Shown here one piece after another: positions 50,847-60,736 of a stretch of DNA of 64,000 nt. The position numbers and the translations under genes are program-made. Where the stretch lies: assembly GCA_900470805.1 (NCBI GenBank), contig UCCA01000018.1:310001-374000 (forward strand). The letters are read 5' to 3'. A model generated the notes under the pieces. That model ran no database searches, was not told where the DNA came from, and saw only the letters and a list, made by a program, of their open reading frames with translations. Every line of letters starts with the position of its first letter. The stretch's first letter is position 1. Source of the stretch: Hyphomicrobiales bacterium. Its GTDB lineage: Bacteria; Pseudomonadota; Alphaproteobacteria; Rhizobiales; Rhizobiaceae.

Positions 50847-51089
50847 GTGATCAAGGCTCGTGTAACCGTCACGCTGAAGAACGGCGTTCTCGATCCGCAG
50901 GGCAAGGCAATCGAAGGCGCGCTCGGCGCGCTCGGTTTCGACGGCGTCGGCCATGTCCGCCAAGGCAAGGTCTTCGACGTCGAGGTCGAAGGCACCGACA
51001 AGGCCAAGGCCGAAGGCGACCTCAAGGCCATGTGCGAAAAACTCCTCGCCAACACCGTTATCGAGAATTATACTATTTCTCTCGACTAG
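50847..51089 (+). CDS. purS: FGAM synthase subunit PurS
   Basis: Small structural subunit of the PurLQS formylglycinamidine synthase; dimers link PurQ and PurL. The 80-residue protein (IKARVTVTLKNGVLDPQGKA) matches the family length. The start is GTG at 50847 with AGGGAA upstream, 36 bp after purC. Confidence 0.96.
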   Translation: MIKARVTVTLKNGVLDPQGKAIEGALGALGFDGVGHVRQGKVFDVEVEGTDKAKAEGDLKAMCEKLLANTVIENYTISLD

Positions 51090-51130
51090 AGGTTGCGGAG
51101 GTTGTCCGATGCCTGAAGTGACCAGAACTG

Positions 51131-51364
51131 ATGTATGAACTTATGAAGCGCGTACATGCAGACATTACTGAACTGAAGTTCGGGCAACACGAGTTGAAGG
51201 TGGAAATGAATGCGATGCGCGGAACGCTGGTCTCCGGGCAACAGGACATTCACAACATCTACGGCGTGCTCGACCGTCACGATCAACGCCTCGAACGCAT
51301 AGAAAACCGTCTCGAACTTCGAGAACTCGCAGAAGCACAAGCAAGGTTTGAACAACACCCATGA
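51131..51364 (+). CDS. Small coiled-coil protein between purS and purQ (possibly frameshifted start)
   Basis: The 77-residue helical, charged protein ([20 protein letters not shown], ending [20 protein letters not shown]) resembles the small protein between sufB and sufC. It overlaps the purQ start by four bases (ATGA). The only strong ribosome site (GCGGAGG) lies before a different ATG at 51109, which reads MPEVTRTDV and stops at 51138, just inside this frame. [19 protein letters not shown] would make a natural N-terminus, so a small deletion or sequencing error near 51130 may have split the gene. No function known. Confidence 0.65.
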   Translation: MYELMKRVHADITELKFGQHELKVEMNAMRGTLVSGQQDIHNIYGVLDRHDQRLERIENRLELRELAEAQARFEQHP

Positions 51365-52032
51365 AATCCGCCGTCGTTCAGCTTCCGGGCCTCAACCGCG
51401 ATCGTGACATGATCGCCGCTCTCACCAAGATCTCCGGCCAGGCGCCGGTGACGATCTGGCAGACGGAGACCGACATTCCCGATGTCGACCTCATCGTCAT
51501 TCCTGGTGGATTCTCCTATGGCGACTATCTGCGCTGTGGCGCGATTGCCGCCCGCATGCCGGTCATGCAGGCGATCATCGAGAAGGCCAAGAAGGGCGTA
51601 AAGGTCCTGGGCGTCTGCAACGGCTTCCAGATTCTGGTCGAAGCAGGTCTTCTTCCGGGCGCGCTGATGCGCAATTCGTCGCTGAAGTTCGTCTGCCGCG
51701 AGATCAAGCTGGAAGTGGCCAACGCCGAGACGGATTTCACCCGCGCTTACGCCAAGGGCCAGATCATCCGCTGCCCGGTTGCCCATCACGATGGCAACTA
51801 CTTCGCCGATGCCGAAACGCTGGCAAAGATCGAGGGCAACGGCCAAGTGGTGTTCCGTTACGCCGAAGGCACCAATCCGAACGGCTCGCTGAACGACATC
51901 GCCGCCGTCATCAACGAGGGCGGCAACGTACTCGGCATGATGCCGCATCCGGAAAACCTCATCGAGGCAGCCCATGGCGGTTCCGACGGACGGGCATTGT
52001 TCGCATCCGCGCTCGACGTAATCGCCGCCTAA
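51361..52032 (+). CDS. purQ: FGAM synthase glutaminase subunit PurQ
   Basis: Class I glutamine amidotransferase that feeds ammonia to PurL. The 223-residue protein has [20 protein letters not shown] near residue 45, the nucleophile cysteine in [19 protein letters not shown] near 86 and the [10 protein letters not shown] histidine/glutamate near the C-terminus. Its ATG overlaps the preceding small gene by four bases. Confidence 0.97.
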   Translation: MKSAVVQLPGLNRDRDMIAALTKISGQAPVTIWQTETDIPDVDLIVIPGGFSYGDYLRCGAIAARMPVMQAIIEKAKKGVKVLGVCNGFQILVEAGLLPGALMRNSSLKFVCREIKLEVANAETDFTRAYAKGQIIRCPVAHHDGNYFADAETLAKIEGNGQVVFRYAEGTNPNGSLNDIAAVINEGGNVLGMMPHPENLIEAAHGGSDGRALFASALDVIAA

Positions 52033-52080
52033 CCTTCCACGCGCAAGAGGCCATTCATCTGGTCCACCGGAGCAAGATCG

Positions 52081-52482
52081 ATGCGCCCTCGCCTGTCCCT
52101 GACGTCAGTTCTCGCCATTGCCGCAACCGCGGCACTGGTCGCCTCGTGCCAGACGAAGACACCGCCGCCCTCCTCGCAGGATCGCAGCGCGCTGTCGACG
52201 ATGGAACGCGTCGCGGTGGCCGCAAACAATTGCTGGTTCAAGTCGGGCGACGCGACCTTCGCCGCCTACAGGCTGGCGCCGGAGCTGAACTCCTTCTCCG
52301 GCCGCCCGCGCATTCTGGTCGTCCACAAGGGAAGCCCTGAAAGCCGGCCGCTGCTCGTCGTACAGGCGGAAGGCAGCCCCTCCAAGCTCGACGCCTTCGG
52401 CCCGATGATGGATTCGCCAGCGCGCCCACGGATCGCCCAGGACGTCACCCGCTGGGCTGGCGGCAACAAGAGCTGTAGCTAG
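52081..52482 (+). CDS. Small lipoprotein of unknown function
   Basis: The 133-residue product has a lipoprotein signal peptide (SLTSVLAIAATAALVASCQT; lipobox VASC) and then a soluble domain with three further cysteines or tryptophans (NNCWFKSGDATFAAYRLAPE, and the terminal CS). No domain is recognised. It follows purQ by 48 bp on the same strand, so it may share the transcript. Confidence 0.75.
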   Translation: MRPRLSLTSVLAIAATAALVASCQTKTPPPSSQDRSALSTMERVAVAANNCWFKSGDATFAAYRLAPELNSFSGRPRILVVHKGSPESRPLLVVQAEGSPSKLDAFGPMMDSPARPRIAQDVTRWAGGNKSCS

Positions 52483-52505
52483 CCGGCGCGCGGATCCCGT
52501 GGGGA

Positions 52506-52820
52506 TCAGTCCCAGAAGAAAGACTTGGCGACTTCCTTGCCGGCATCCGCCCGGCTGACGCCAATATCAAGCAGCTCCGCATCCGTCAGATCCCGCAGCA
52601 CACGGCGAGTCGAGCGCTTCTGGCACCATAGCATCATTCCGTTCCAGACGGCGCGCACCCTGCGGATGGTGTTCGTTCCAAGCACACCGGCATCAAATGC
52701 GGTGGCTTTCCCGGATTGTCCCTGTCTCCAGGCAGATACATTTTCTTCCCTGGCTTCATGTACGGCAGACACGTCTATATCCAATCGTTGATTGTACGCA
52801 TCCCGTGATAGTCTTGACAT
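52506..52820 (-). CDS. DUF1127 protein
   Basis: The 104-residue protein carries a C-terminal DUF1127 motif (STRRVLRDLTDAELLDIGVS then RADAGKEVAKSFFWD). DUF1127 proteins are small arginine-rich proteins; some rhizobial ones affect RNA and phosphate or carbon metabolism, but this longer form is uncharacterised. It is divergent from the MocR regulator over a palindrome, a pairing seen repeatedly in Rhizobiales. Confidence 0.85.
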   Translation of the reverse strand: MSRLSRDAYNQRLDIDVSAVHEAREENVSAWRQGQSGKATAFDAGVLGTNTIRRVRAVWNGMMLWCQKRSTRRVLRDLTDAELLDIGVSRADAGKEVAKSFFWD

Positions 52821-52828
52821 ACAAAGGG

Positions 52829-52849
52829 TGACAATCTACAAAATTGTCA
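52829..52849. promoter_or_regulatory. Candidate MocR operator
   Basis: TGACAAT-CTACAAA-ATTGTCA is a perfect 7-bp inverted repeat with a 7-base spacer, ending two bases before the MocR ATG and lying between it and the divergent DUF1127 start. This suits autoregulation and control of DUF1127. Confidence 0.6.
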
Positions 52850-52851
52850 TC

Positions 52852-54270
52852 ATGACAAATTGGCTCCCCGATCTCTCGTCCGGTTCCGGTCCGGTTTATC
52901 TCAGGCTTGCGGACACTATCGAATCCGCCATTGCCAGCGGCGCATTGCCGGCCGGAAGCAAGCTGCCGCCACAGCGCAATCTTGCTTATGATATCGGCGT
53001 GACAATCGGTACAATCGGCCGCGCATATGCATTGGTGCACGAGCGTGGCCTCGTTGCCGGCGAGGTTGGGCGTGGCACTTATGTGCTTGACCGGGCTGAA
53101 ACAGCACCAGGCAATCAGCCCGATCCGCTGACGATTGCCTTGGGCGGCACCAGGACAATTGATGCGCCTGCCGGAAAGATCCGCTTCGACACGACCGCGG
53201 CACCGGATCTCGGTCAGGGCAGGATCATCGGCCAGATACTCGCCGATGTCGGGCAGCAGCACATGTCGGAAATCTCGTCCTACTCGCGCGTCTTTCCGCA
53301 AAACTGGTATGAAGCCGGGCGCCGTTGGCTTGCGCGCAACGACTGGGCGCCGGATGCCGAAAACATCGTGCCGACGCTCGGCGCGCACGCGGCGGCAATC
53401 GCGGTGATTTCGGCGGTCTCCTCACCTGGCGACAAGATCGTTTTCGAGAACCTGAGCTACACCCAGGTCAGCCGCAGCGCCCGCATTCTTGGCCGCCGGA
53501 CGATCACCGTCGATTCCGACGAGCACGGCGTCATTCCAGACGACTTCGAGCGCCTGTGTCAGCAACAGCACCCGAAACTCGCCTTCCTGATGCCGACGGC
53601 GCACAATCCGACACTGGCGACCATGCCCTTCGAGCGCCGCGCCAAGGTCGCAGAGATTGCCCGCCGCCATGGGGTCTGGCTGATCGAGGACGATCTTTAT
53701 GGCGGCATGACCGGCGATGAAAATCCGCTGCTCGCATCGCTGGCGCCCGACCGCACCTTCCTGATCAGCGGGCTGTCTAAATCGGTCGCCGCCGGCGTGC
53801 GCGGCGGCTGGGTTGCCTGCCCGCCGCATTTCGCCCAGCGCATCAAGGTCACCCACAAAATGATCACCGGCGGCCTGCCCTTCATCCTGGCCGAGACCTG
53901 CGCCCGTCTGGTCGAGAGCGGGAAAGCACACGAGATCCGAAAGACCAGCATCGTCGAACTCGCCGCCAGGGAGAGATTGGCGCGGGAGCGGCTGCAAGGC
54001 TTCGATTTCGTCTCCCACCCGCACGTGCCGTTTATCTGGCTCAAGCTGCCGGAACCGTGGCTGTCGGGCACCTTCAAGAACGCGGCCTTCCGCGACGGCG
54101 TCCTCATCGACGACGAGGACGAGTTCAAGGCGGCCCGTACCGACAAGGTCTATCACCGGGTGCGGATAAGCTTCTCTTCACCCAAAAGCCGAGACGAGAT
54201 GTCCGACGGGCTGATGATGTTGCGACGGCTTCTTGAGAGCGGCGGCGCCGGCTACGACGGCGAAATCTGA
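52852..54270 (+). CDS. MocR-family regulator (GntR helix-turn-helix fused to PLP aminotransferase fold)
   Basis: The 472-residue protein has an N-terminal GntR winged helix (SGPVYLRLADTIESAIASGA then KLPPQRNLAYDIGVTIGTIG) and a C-terminal fold-type I aminotransferase domain with the PLP-lysine region SGLSKSVAAGVRGGW near residue 306 and the HNPTLATMP segment. MocR proteins sense PLP or amines and are usually not enzymes. The ATG at 52852 is preceded directly by a palindromic operator; an earlier frame start at 52792 would include the operator and is not supported. Confidence 0.92.
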   Translation: MTNWLPDLSSGSGPVYLRLADTIESAIASGALPAGSKLPPQRNLAYDIGVTIGTIGRAYALVHERGLVAGEVGRGTYVLDRAETAPGNQPDPLTIALGGTRTIDAPAGKIRFDTTAAPDLGQGRIIGQILADVGQQHMSEISSYSRVFPQNWYEAGRRWLARNDWAPDAENIVPTLGAHAAAIAVISAVSSPGDKIVFENLSYTQVSRSARILGRRTITVDSDEHGVIPDDFERLCQQQHPKLAFLMPTAHNPTLATMPFERRAKVAEIARRHGVWLIEDDLYGGMTGDENPLLASLAPDRTFLISGLSKSVAAGVRGGWVACPPHFAQRIKVTHKMITGGLPFILAETCARLVESGKAHEIRKTSIVELAARERLARERLQGFDFVSHPHVPFIWLKLPEPWLSGTFKNAAFRDGVLIDDEDEFKAARTDKVYHRVRISFSSPKSRDEMSDGLMMLRRLLESGGAGYDGEI

Positions 54271-54305
54271 CCTGTTGCAGATTGGCAGCAGCCGCGGAAT
54301 TCCGC

Positions 54306-54328
54306 CGCTCTATCAGCAAGAGCGCTTT
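54306..54328 (+). terminator. Possible terminator after the MocR gene
   Basis: CGCTCT-ATCAGCA-AGAGCG hairpin (54306-54324) followed by CTTT. The T-run is short, so confidence is low. Confidence 0.45.
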
Positions 54329-54397
54329 ACCGACTCGAAATCAGTGTTACGTCTTGTCTGAACGCCGGTGATTTGCACTGGGACGAGGGCAGTTGCA

Positions 54398-54973
54398 TTG
54401 AATATTTACAGAACGACACAAGGCGGCCTGAAAATTGCCTTGGCGGCGCTTGCCGCAAATATGTGTTCGATGGTGCTACCGCTGCATGCGGAAGAAAAGA
54501 TCTTCGATGAGTTGCGCTTTGGCGCATCTGCTTCTGTTCAGGGCGGGCATAGCCACGAAGACGGCGTTTTCCCTGAAGTGACCGTCTTCTTCGATCCCTT
54601 CGGTCAGGATGCGGCGACAGACTGGAAACAGCAACTTGCCCGACCCCGCATCAACATCGGGACATCGATAGGCACATCGGGCGAAGCGACGCAGGTCTTC
54701 GGCGGCCTCGCTTGGACCGTCGATTTCAACGAGAAGATTTTTGCCGAGGCCGGCTTCGGCGGTGTCTGGCACAACGGCAATCTCGGCTATAGTGATGACG
54801 GCCCGGAACTGGGCTGTCATTTTCTGTTCCACGAATATGTCGGCGCCGGCTATCGGTTCGACAAGCACTGGAATGTCTCGGCCCAGATCGCCCATTCCTC
54901 GCATGCCAATCTCTGCGATGGACCCAACAGCGGCATGACACGCGCGGGCATCCAGGTCGGCTACAAGTTCTAG
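54398..54973 (+). CDS. Acyloxyacyl hydrolase (PagL-like lipid A deacylase)
   Basis: Outer-membrane beta-barrel enzyme that removes an acyl chain from lipid A. The product has a signal peptide (LKIALAALAANMCSMVLPLH region) and beta-barrel strands ending YKF; the PagL-type catalytic region is AQIAHSSHANLCDGPNSGMT near the C-terminus, with the histidine-serine pair. The start is uncertain: TTG 54398 has GAGGG upstream, GTG 54368 is the longer alternative, and no ATG gives a full signal peptide. It lies between purQ and purL with no link to purine synthesis. Confidence 0.82.
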   Translation: MNIYRTTQGGLKIALAALAANMCSMVLPLHAEEKIFDELRFGASASVQGGHSHEDGVFPEVTVFFDPFGQDAATDWKQQLARPRINIGTSIGTSGEATQVFGGLAWTVDFNEKIFAEAGFGGVWHNGNLGYSDDGPELGCHFLFHEYVGAGYRFDKHWNVSAQIAHSSHANLCDGPNSGMTRAGIQVGYKF

Positions 54974-54997
54974 GCGCCATTACAATCGCTTTCAAAC

Positions 54998-55027
54998 GCC
55001 CGCTCTCTGTGAACAGCGGGCATTTTC
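54998..55027 (+). terminator. Terminator after the PagL-like gene
   Basis: GCCCGCT and AGCGGGC arms around a 10-base loop, followed by ATTTTCC. Confidence 0.75.
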
Positions 55028-55046
55028 CTGTCGCGCGTTTCTTTGA

Positions 55047-57332
<2,286 letters not shown>

Positions 57333-57352
57333 TGCGCAAGGAGTAATCGGTC

Positions 57353-57586
57353 ATGGCTATGAAACCCGGTGACATCGAAGACATGATCAAGGCCGGCATT
57401 CCCGGCGCCAAGGTGGTCATCCGCGACCTCGCCGGCGACGGCGATCACTACGCCGCCGAAGTCGTCGCTGAAGCCTTCCGCGGCAAGAGCCGTGTACAGC
57501 AGCACAAGATGGTCTACGACGCACTGAAGGGCAACATGGGCGGCGTGCTGCATGCCCTGGCATTGCAGACGTCGGCGCCCGAGTAA
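57353..57586 (+). CDS. bolA: BolA-family protein
   Basis: The 77-residue protein has the BolA fold signature (PGAKVVIRDLAGDGDHYAAE, and RVQQHKMVYDALKG) with the conserved histidines. BolA proteins partner CGFS glutaredoxins in iron sensing and Fe-S maturation; here grxD lies 1.4 kb downstream. It lies 20 bp after purL. Confidence 0.94.
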   Translation: MAMKPGDIEDMIKAGIPGAKVVIRDLAGDGDHYAAEVVAEAFRGKSRVQQHKMVYDALKGNMGGVLHALALQTSAPE

Positions 57587-57610
57587 CGCCTGAATCGATG
57601 AACGATGGAG

Positions 57611-57637
57611 ATGCGCGGCTCGATACCGCGCATTTTT
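57611..57637 (+). terminator. Terminator after bolA
   Basis: ATGCGCGG-CTCGATA-CCGCGCAT stem followed by TTTT; ends the purL-bolA transcript. Confidence 0.85.
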
Positions 57638-57669
57638 CGTTTGGGGGATTGTCATGCGACGATCCGATG

Positions 57670-57843
57670 TCATGCACGTTCAACCTGTCGCCGATGGCTC
57701 CGCACATCGGCCTCCATGGACAATTCACCGACCGGTGACCGAAATTCGCCGTCAGCCCGAGGCGTTGGCAGACGCGCGTGTCTTGGCTGGAAAGACGCGA
57801 TCCTGACCGCATCCATGATCGCCTGATAGATGTCCCGCAACAT
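57670..57843 (-). CDS. 57-residue protein of unknown function
   Basis: MLRDIYQAIMDAVRIASFQP begins a basic 57-residue protein preceded by an excellent AGGAGG ribosome site seven bases before the ATG (57841-57843). The N-terminal helix is amphipathic and the rest is arginine-rich (RHARLPTPRADGEF). It is divergent from a LysR gene and may be its target. No family recognised; the ribosome site is the main reason to believe it. Confidence 0.6.
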   Translation of the reverse strand: MLRDIYQAIMDAVRIASFQPRHARLPTPRADGEFRSPVGELSMEADVRSHRRQVERA

Positions 57844-57948
57844 CGTCGGACCTCCTGTCGGGGCTTGATTACCCGTGACCATTGAATGCGGGTTGCCCTT
57901 GGTGTTCAAACGAGCTTATCGTGCGGTTCGCATGACTTGAGGTTATCG

Positions 57949-58845
57949 ATGAAACGTGGACGCCTGCCTTTGACCGCATTGCGCAGCTTCGAGGTGGCGG
58001 CGCGCTTGCGCAGCTTCACGCGGGCTGCCGACGAGCTGCTGATTTCGCAATCGGCCGTCAGCAGGCAGGTGCGTGAATTGGAACGACAGCTTGGCCAACC
58101 GCTGTTCGAGCGGCGCCACCGAATGGTCGTCCTCACGGCTCCAGGCGAAGCCTTGCTGGCGGTGCTGACCCGGACGTTCGACGAAATCGGCACTTCCCTC
58201 GACAAGATAAGGGCGGAGCAACCACCTCAGACGCTGGCGATCAGTGTTGAGCCGTCATTCGCAACAGGCTGGCTCGTACCGCACCTTGCCGCGTTTCGGC
58301 AGTTACAGCCTGACATGGACCTGCTGCTCGACGCCGATCCTCGCCCTATCGAGTTCCGGACCAATCAGGCGGTGCTTGCCATCCGCCACAGTGTCAACAA
58401 AGCAGCCTGGCCGCGCGTCGAAAGCCGGCACCTTGCCGACGTCAAGATGATACCGGTCGCCGCCCCACATCTGCTCGACCGCCACGGACCCTTGAGAGGC
58501 CCCGCCGACCTTATGCTATTTCCGCTGCTGCATGAAGACGATCGCGATCTATGGCAACACTGGTTTGCAGCCGCCGGCATAGTGACGGAAAAGCCGCGCG
58601 GCTTTGTCTACCCCGATGGCGGGCTTGTGCTTCAGGCGGCGGTGCGCGGCGAGGGAATCGCGCTGCTGGATCAGATGTTCGCCAAGGACGAGCTGGCAGC
58701 CGGGCGGCTGGTGCAACCGTTCGAACTCTCCATTCCACACGGAGCATATTGGTTGGTCGCCAAGCGTTTCGCCGATATTCCCGGCCCTGCCGAGACCTTC
58801 GCGAACTGGCTGCAAGCCGCTCTGGGAGTGGGCGGAACGCCGTAA
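57949..58845 (+). CDS. LysR-family transcriptional regulator (GcvA-like)
   Basis: The 298-residue protein has the winged helix (PLTALRSFEVAARLRSFTRA then SQSAVSRQVRELERQLG) and an effector domain starting TLAISVEPSFATGWLVPHLA, the GcvA/AmpR-like type. TTGAGG precedes the ATG at 57949. It is divergent from the 57-codon gene and interrupts the usual bolA-grxD neighbourhood. Confidence 0.89.
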   Translation: MKRGRLPLTALRSFEVAARLRSFTRAADELLISQSAVSRQVRELERQLGQPLFERRHRMVVLTAPGEALLAVLTRTFDEIGTSLDKIRAEQPPQTLAISVEPSFATGWLVPHLAAFRQLQPDMDLLLDADPRPIEFRTNQAVLAIRHSVNKAAWPRVESRHLADVKMIPVAAPHLLDRHGPLRGPADLMLFPLLHEDDRDLWQHWFAAAGIVTEKPRGFVYPDGGLVLQAAVRGEGIALLDQMFAKDELAAGRLVQPFELSIPHGAYWLVAKRFADIPGPAETFANWLQAALGVGGTP

Positions 58846-59018
58846 AAACACTAAGCATACGGCCGCCAGCGTTACGCAGGCGCAACAACATCGCATCCAG
58901 TCGCCTGACCACCGGTTTTTTTGGTCGCAGCGGCTGGAATTCCGGCCATCACATGCTATCTAAGTCCAACGATTGAAACGGCGGGCCTTTAACTCGCCTG
59001 TTGAAAGGATTAGGTCCC

Positions 59019-59354
59019 ATGAGCGGCATCAACGAATTCATCGACAACGAAATCAAGACCAACGACGTCGTCCTCTTTATGAAGGGCACGCCGCAGTTTC
59101 CCCAGTGTGGGTTCTCCGGCCAGGTCGTGCAGATTCTCGATTACATCGGAGTCGACTACAAGAGCGTCAACGTGCTCGCCGATTCGGAGATCCGCCAGGG
59201 CATCAAGGATTACTCCAGCTGGCCGACGATCCCCCAGCTCTACGTCAAGGGCGAGTTCATCGGCGGCTGCGACATCGTCAAGGAAATGTTCCAGGCTGGC
59301 GAGTTGCAGCAGCACTTTCAGGAAAATGGCGTGACCGTTCGCGGCGCCGCGTGA
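59019..59354 (+). CDS. grxD: Monothiol glutaredoxin Grx4 (CGFS type)
   Basis: Binds and transfers [2Fe-2S] clusters, often with BolA. The 111-residue protein has VVLFMKGTPQFPQCGFSGQV with the CGFS active site near residue 31, and the glutathione-binding WPTIPQLYVKGEFIGGCDIV. The start at 59019 has AAGGATTAGG upstream. Confidence 0.95.
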   Translation: MSGINEFIDNEIKTNDVVLFMKGTPQFPQCGFSGQVVQILDYIGVDYKSVNVLADSEIRQGIKDYSSWPTIPQLYVKGEFIGGCDIVKEMFQAGELQQHFQENGVTVRGAA

Positions 59355-59365
59355 CCTGACCGGTC

Positions 59366-59386
59366 ACCGGGCGTCCGCCCGGTTTC
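59366..59386 (+). terminator. Terminator after grxD
   Basis: ACCGGGCG-TC-CGCCCGGT stem followed by TTCC, 11 bases past the grxD stop. Confidence 0.6.
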
Positions 59387-59407
59387 CATTTCTGTATTTT
59401 GAGTCCG

Positions 59408-59441
59408 AGGCGCTGTGCTGAACAGCGCCTTGGCCTGTTTT
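59408..59441 (+). promoter_or_regulatory. Stem-loop with T-run upstream of the first MFS gene
   Basis: AGGCGCTGT-GCTGA-ACAGCGCCT (59408-59430) followed by TGGCCTGTTTTT, ending about 15 bases before the GTG start. It is either a second grxD terminator or an attenuator for the exporter pair. Confidence 0.55.
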
Positions 59442-59454
59442 TGGGAATTAGATT

Positions 59455-60702
59455 GTGACAGATTCATCACAAGCCGCGCACGTGGGTCGCATCCCCATGG
59501 GCAAGGGTGAGTTCATTGCGCTGGCCGCCTTCCTGATGGCGATCAACTCTCTGGCCATCGACATCATGCTTCCCGCTCTGCAGCAGATCGGCGCCAGCCT
59601 CAATGTCGAAAGCGAAAACCATCGCCAGTTCGTCGTCTCGACATACCTTCTCGGCTTCGGCGTCGCCCAGCTGGTTTACGGCCCGCTGTCGGATCGCTTC
59701 GGGCGTCGCATCCCGCTTCTTGCCGGCATCGGCATCTATATCTGTTCCGCGCTCGGCAGCGCGCTCGTCCCGACCTTCGAGGGACTGCTGATCCTGCGCT
59801 TCATCCAGGGCCTCGGCTCGGCTGCAACCCGCGTCATTACCATCTCCATCGTTCGCGACGTCTACGGCGGCCGCCAGATGGCGGAGGTCATGTCGCTGAT
59901 CATGATGGTCTTCATGATCGTTCCCGTCATTGCGCCGGGCAGCGGCCAGATCATCATGCTGTTCGGGAGCTGGCACCTGATCTTCGTGTTCATCGCCGTG
60001 CTGGCCGCGATCATTGCCGCGTGGGCCTATATCCGGCTGCCCGAAACCCTGCGCCCCGAAAATGTCCGGCCGTTCACCGCCAAATCGATCCTCGGTGGCT
60101 TCAAGCTGGTTTTGACCAACCGCATCGCGCTTTGCTACACCATCGCCAGTACCTTCATCTTCGGCGCGCTGTTCGGCTTCATCAATTCGGCACAGCAAAT
60201 CTACGTCGGGATTTATGATCTCGGCGTCTACTTCCCCTTCGCCTTCGCCGGAGTCGCCGTCTTCATGTCGATGTCATCCTTCCTGAACTCGCGGCTTGTC
60301 GGCAAGTTCGGCATGCGTCGGCTGTCGCACGGCGCCCTGCTTGCCTTCATATCAATCAACACCATCTGGCTGCTGGCCCTGATGTTCGGTCCTCACCCTA
60401 TGCCATTCTTCCTGTTCATCGGATTTTTTGGCCTGGCGATGTTCAATTTCGGCTGGATCGGCTCGAACTTCAACTCGCTGGCCATGGAGCCGCTCGGCCA
60501 TGTTGCCGGCACCGCCTCTTCCGTGCTCGGTTTCATGAGCACGGTCGGCGGCGCGCTGATCGGCGCGGGCATCGGCCAAGCCTTCAACGGCACGGCCCTG
60601 CCGATGGTTGCCGGCTATTTCACCGTTTCGATTATCGGCCTGATCTTCGTGCTGATCGCCGAAAAGGGGCGCCTTTTCCAACCACATAATCCGGCGGTCT
60701 GA
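59455..60702 (+). CDS. Bcr/CflA-type MFS drug exporter (first of a tandem pair)
   Basis: The 415-residue 12-helix major-facilitator protein has LAIDIMLPALQQIG near residue 32 and YGPLSDRFGRRIPLL near 80 (MFS motif A), the pattern of the Bcr/CflA drug-resistance family. The start is GTG at 59455. It lies 34 bp upstream of a paralogue with the same layout. Confidence 0.92.
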   Translation: MTDSSQAAHVGRIPMGKGEFIALAAFLMAINSLAIDIMLPALQQIGASLNVESENHRQFVVSTYLLGFGVAQLVYGPLSDRFGRRIPLLAGIGIYICSALGSALVPTFEGLLILRFIQGLGSAATRVITISIVRDVYGGRQMAEVMSLIMMVFMIVPVIAPGSGQIIMLFGSWHLIFVFIAVLAAIIAAWAYIRLPETLRPENVRPFTAKSILGGFKLVLTNRIALCYTIASTFIFGALFGFINSAQQIYVGIYDLGVYFPFAFAGVAVFMSMSSFLNSRLVGKFGMRRLSHGALLAFISINTIWLLALMFGPHPMPFFLFIGFFGLAMFNFGWIGSNFNSLAMEPLGHVAGTASSVLGFMSTVGGALIGAGIGQAFNGTALPMVAGYFTVSIIGLIFVLIAEKGRLFQPHNPAV

Positions 60703-60736
60703 TCGCTCCAAACGATCCCGCAATTTAGGACACACC

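Noticed and set aside
54271..54367. tRNA-like stretch after the MocR gene
   Set aside because: The minus strand contains a D-arm-like segment and a 5-bp stem with a 7-base loop, but the loop lacks U33 and there is no acceptor stem or T-arm.
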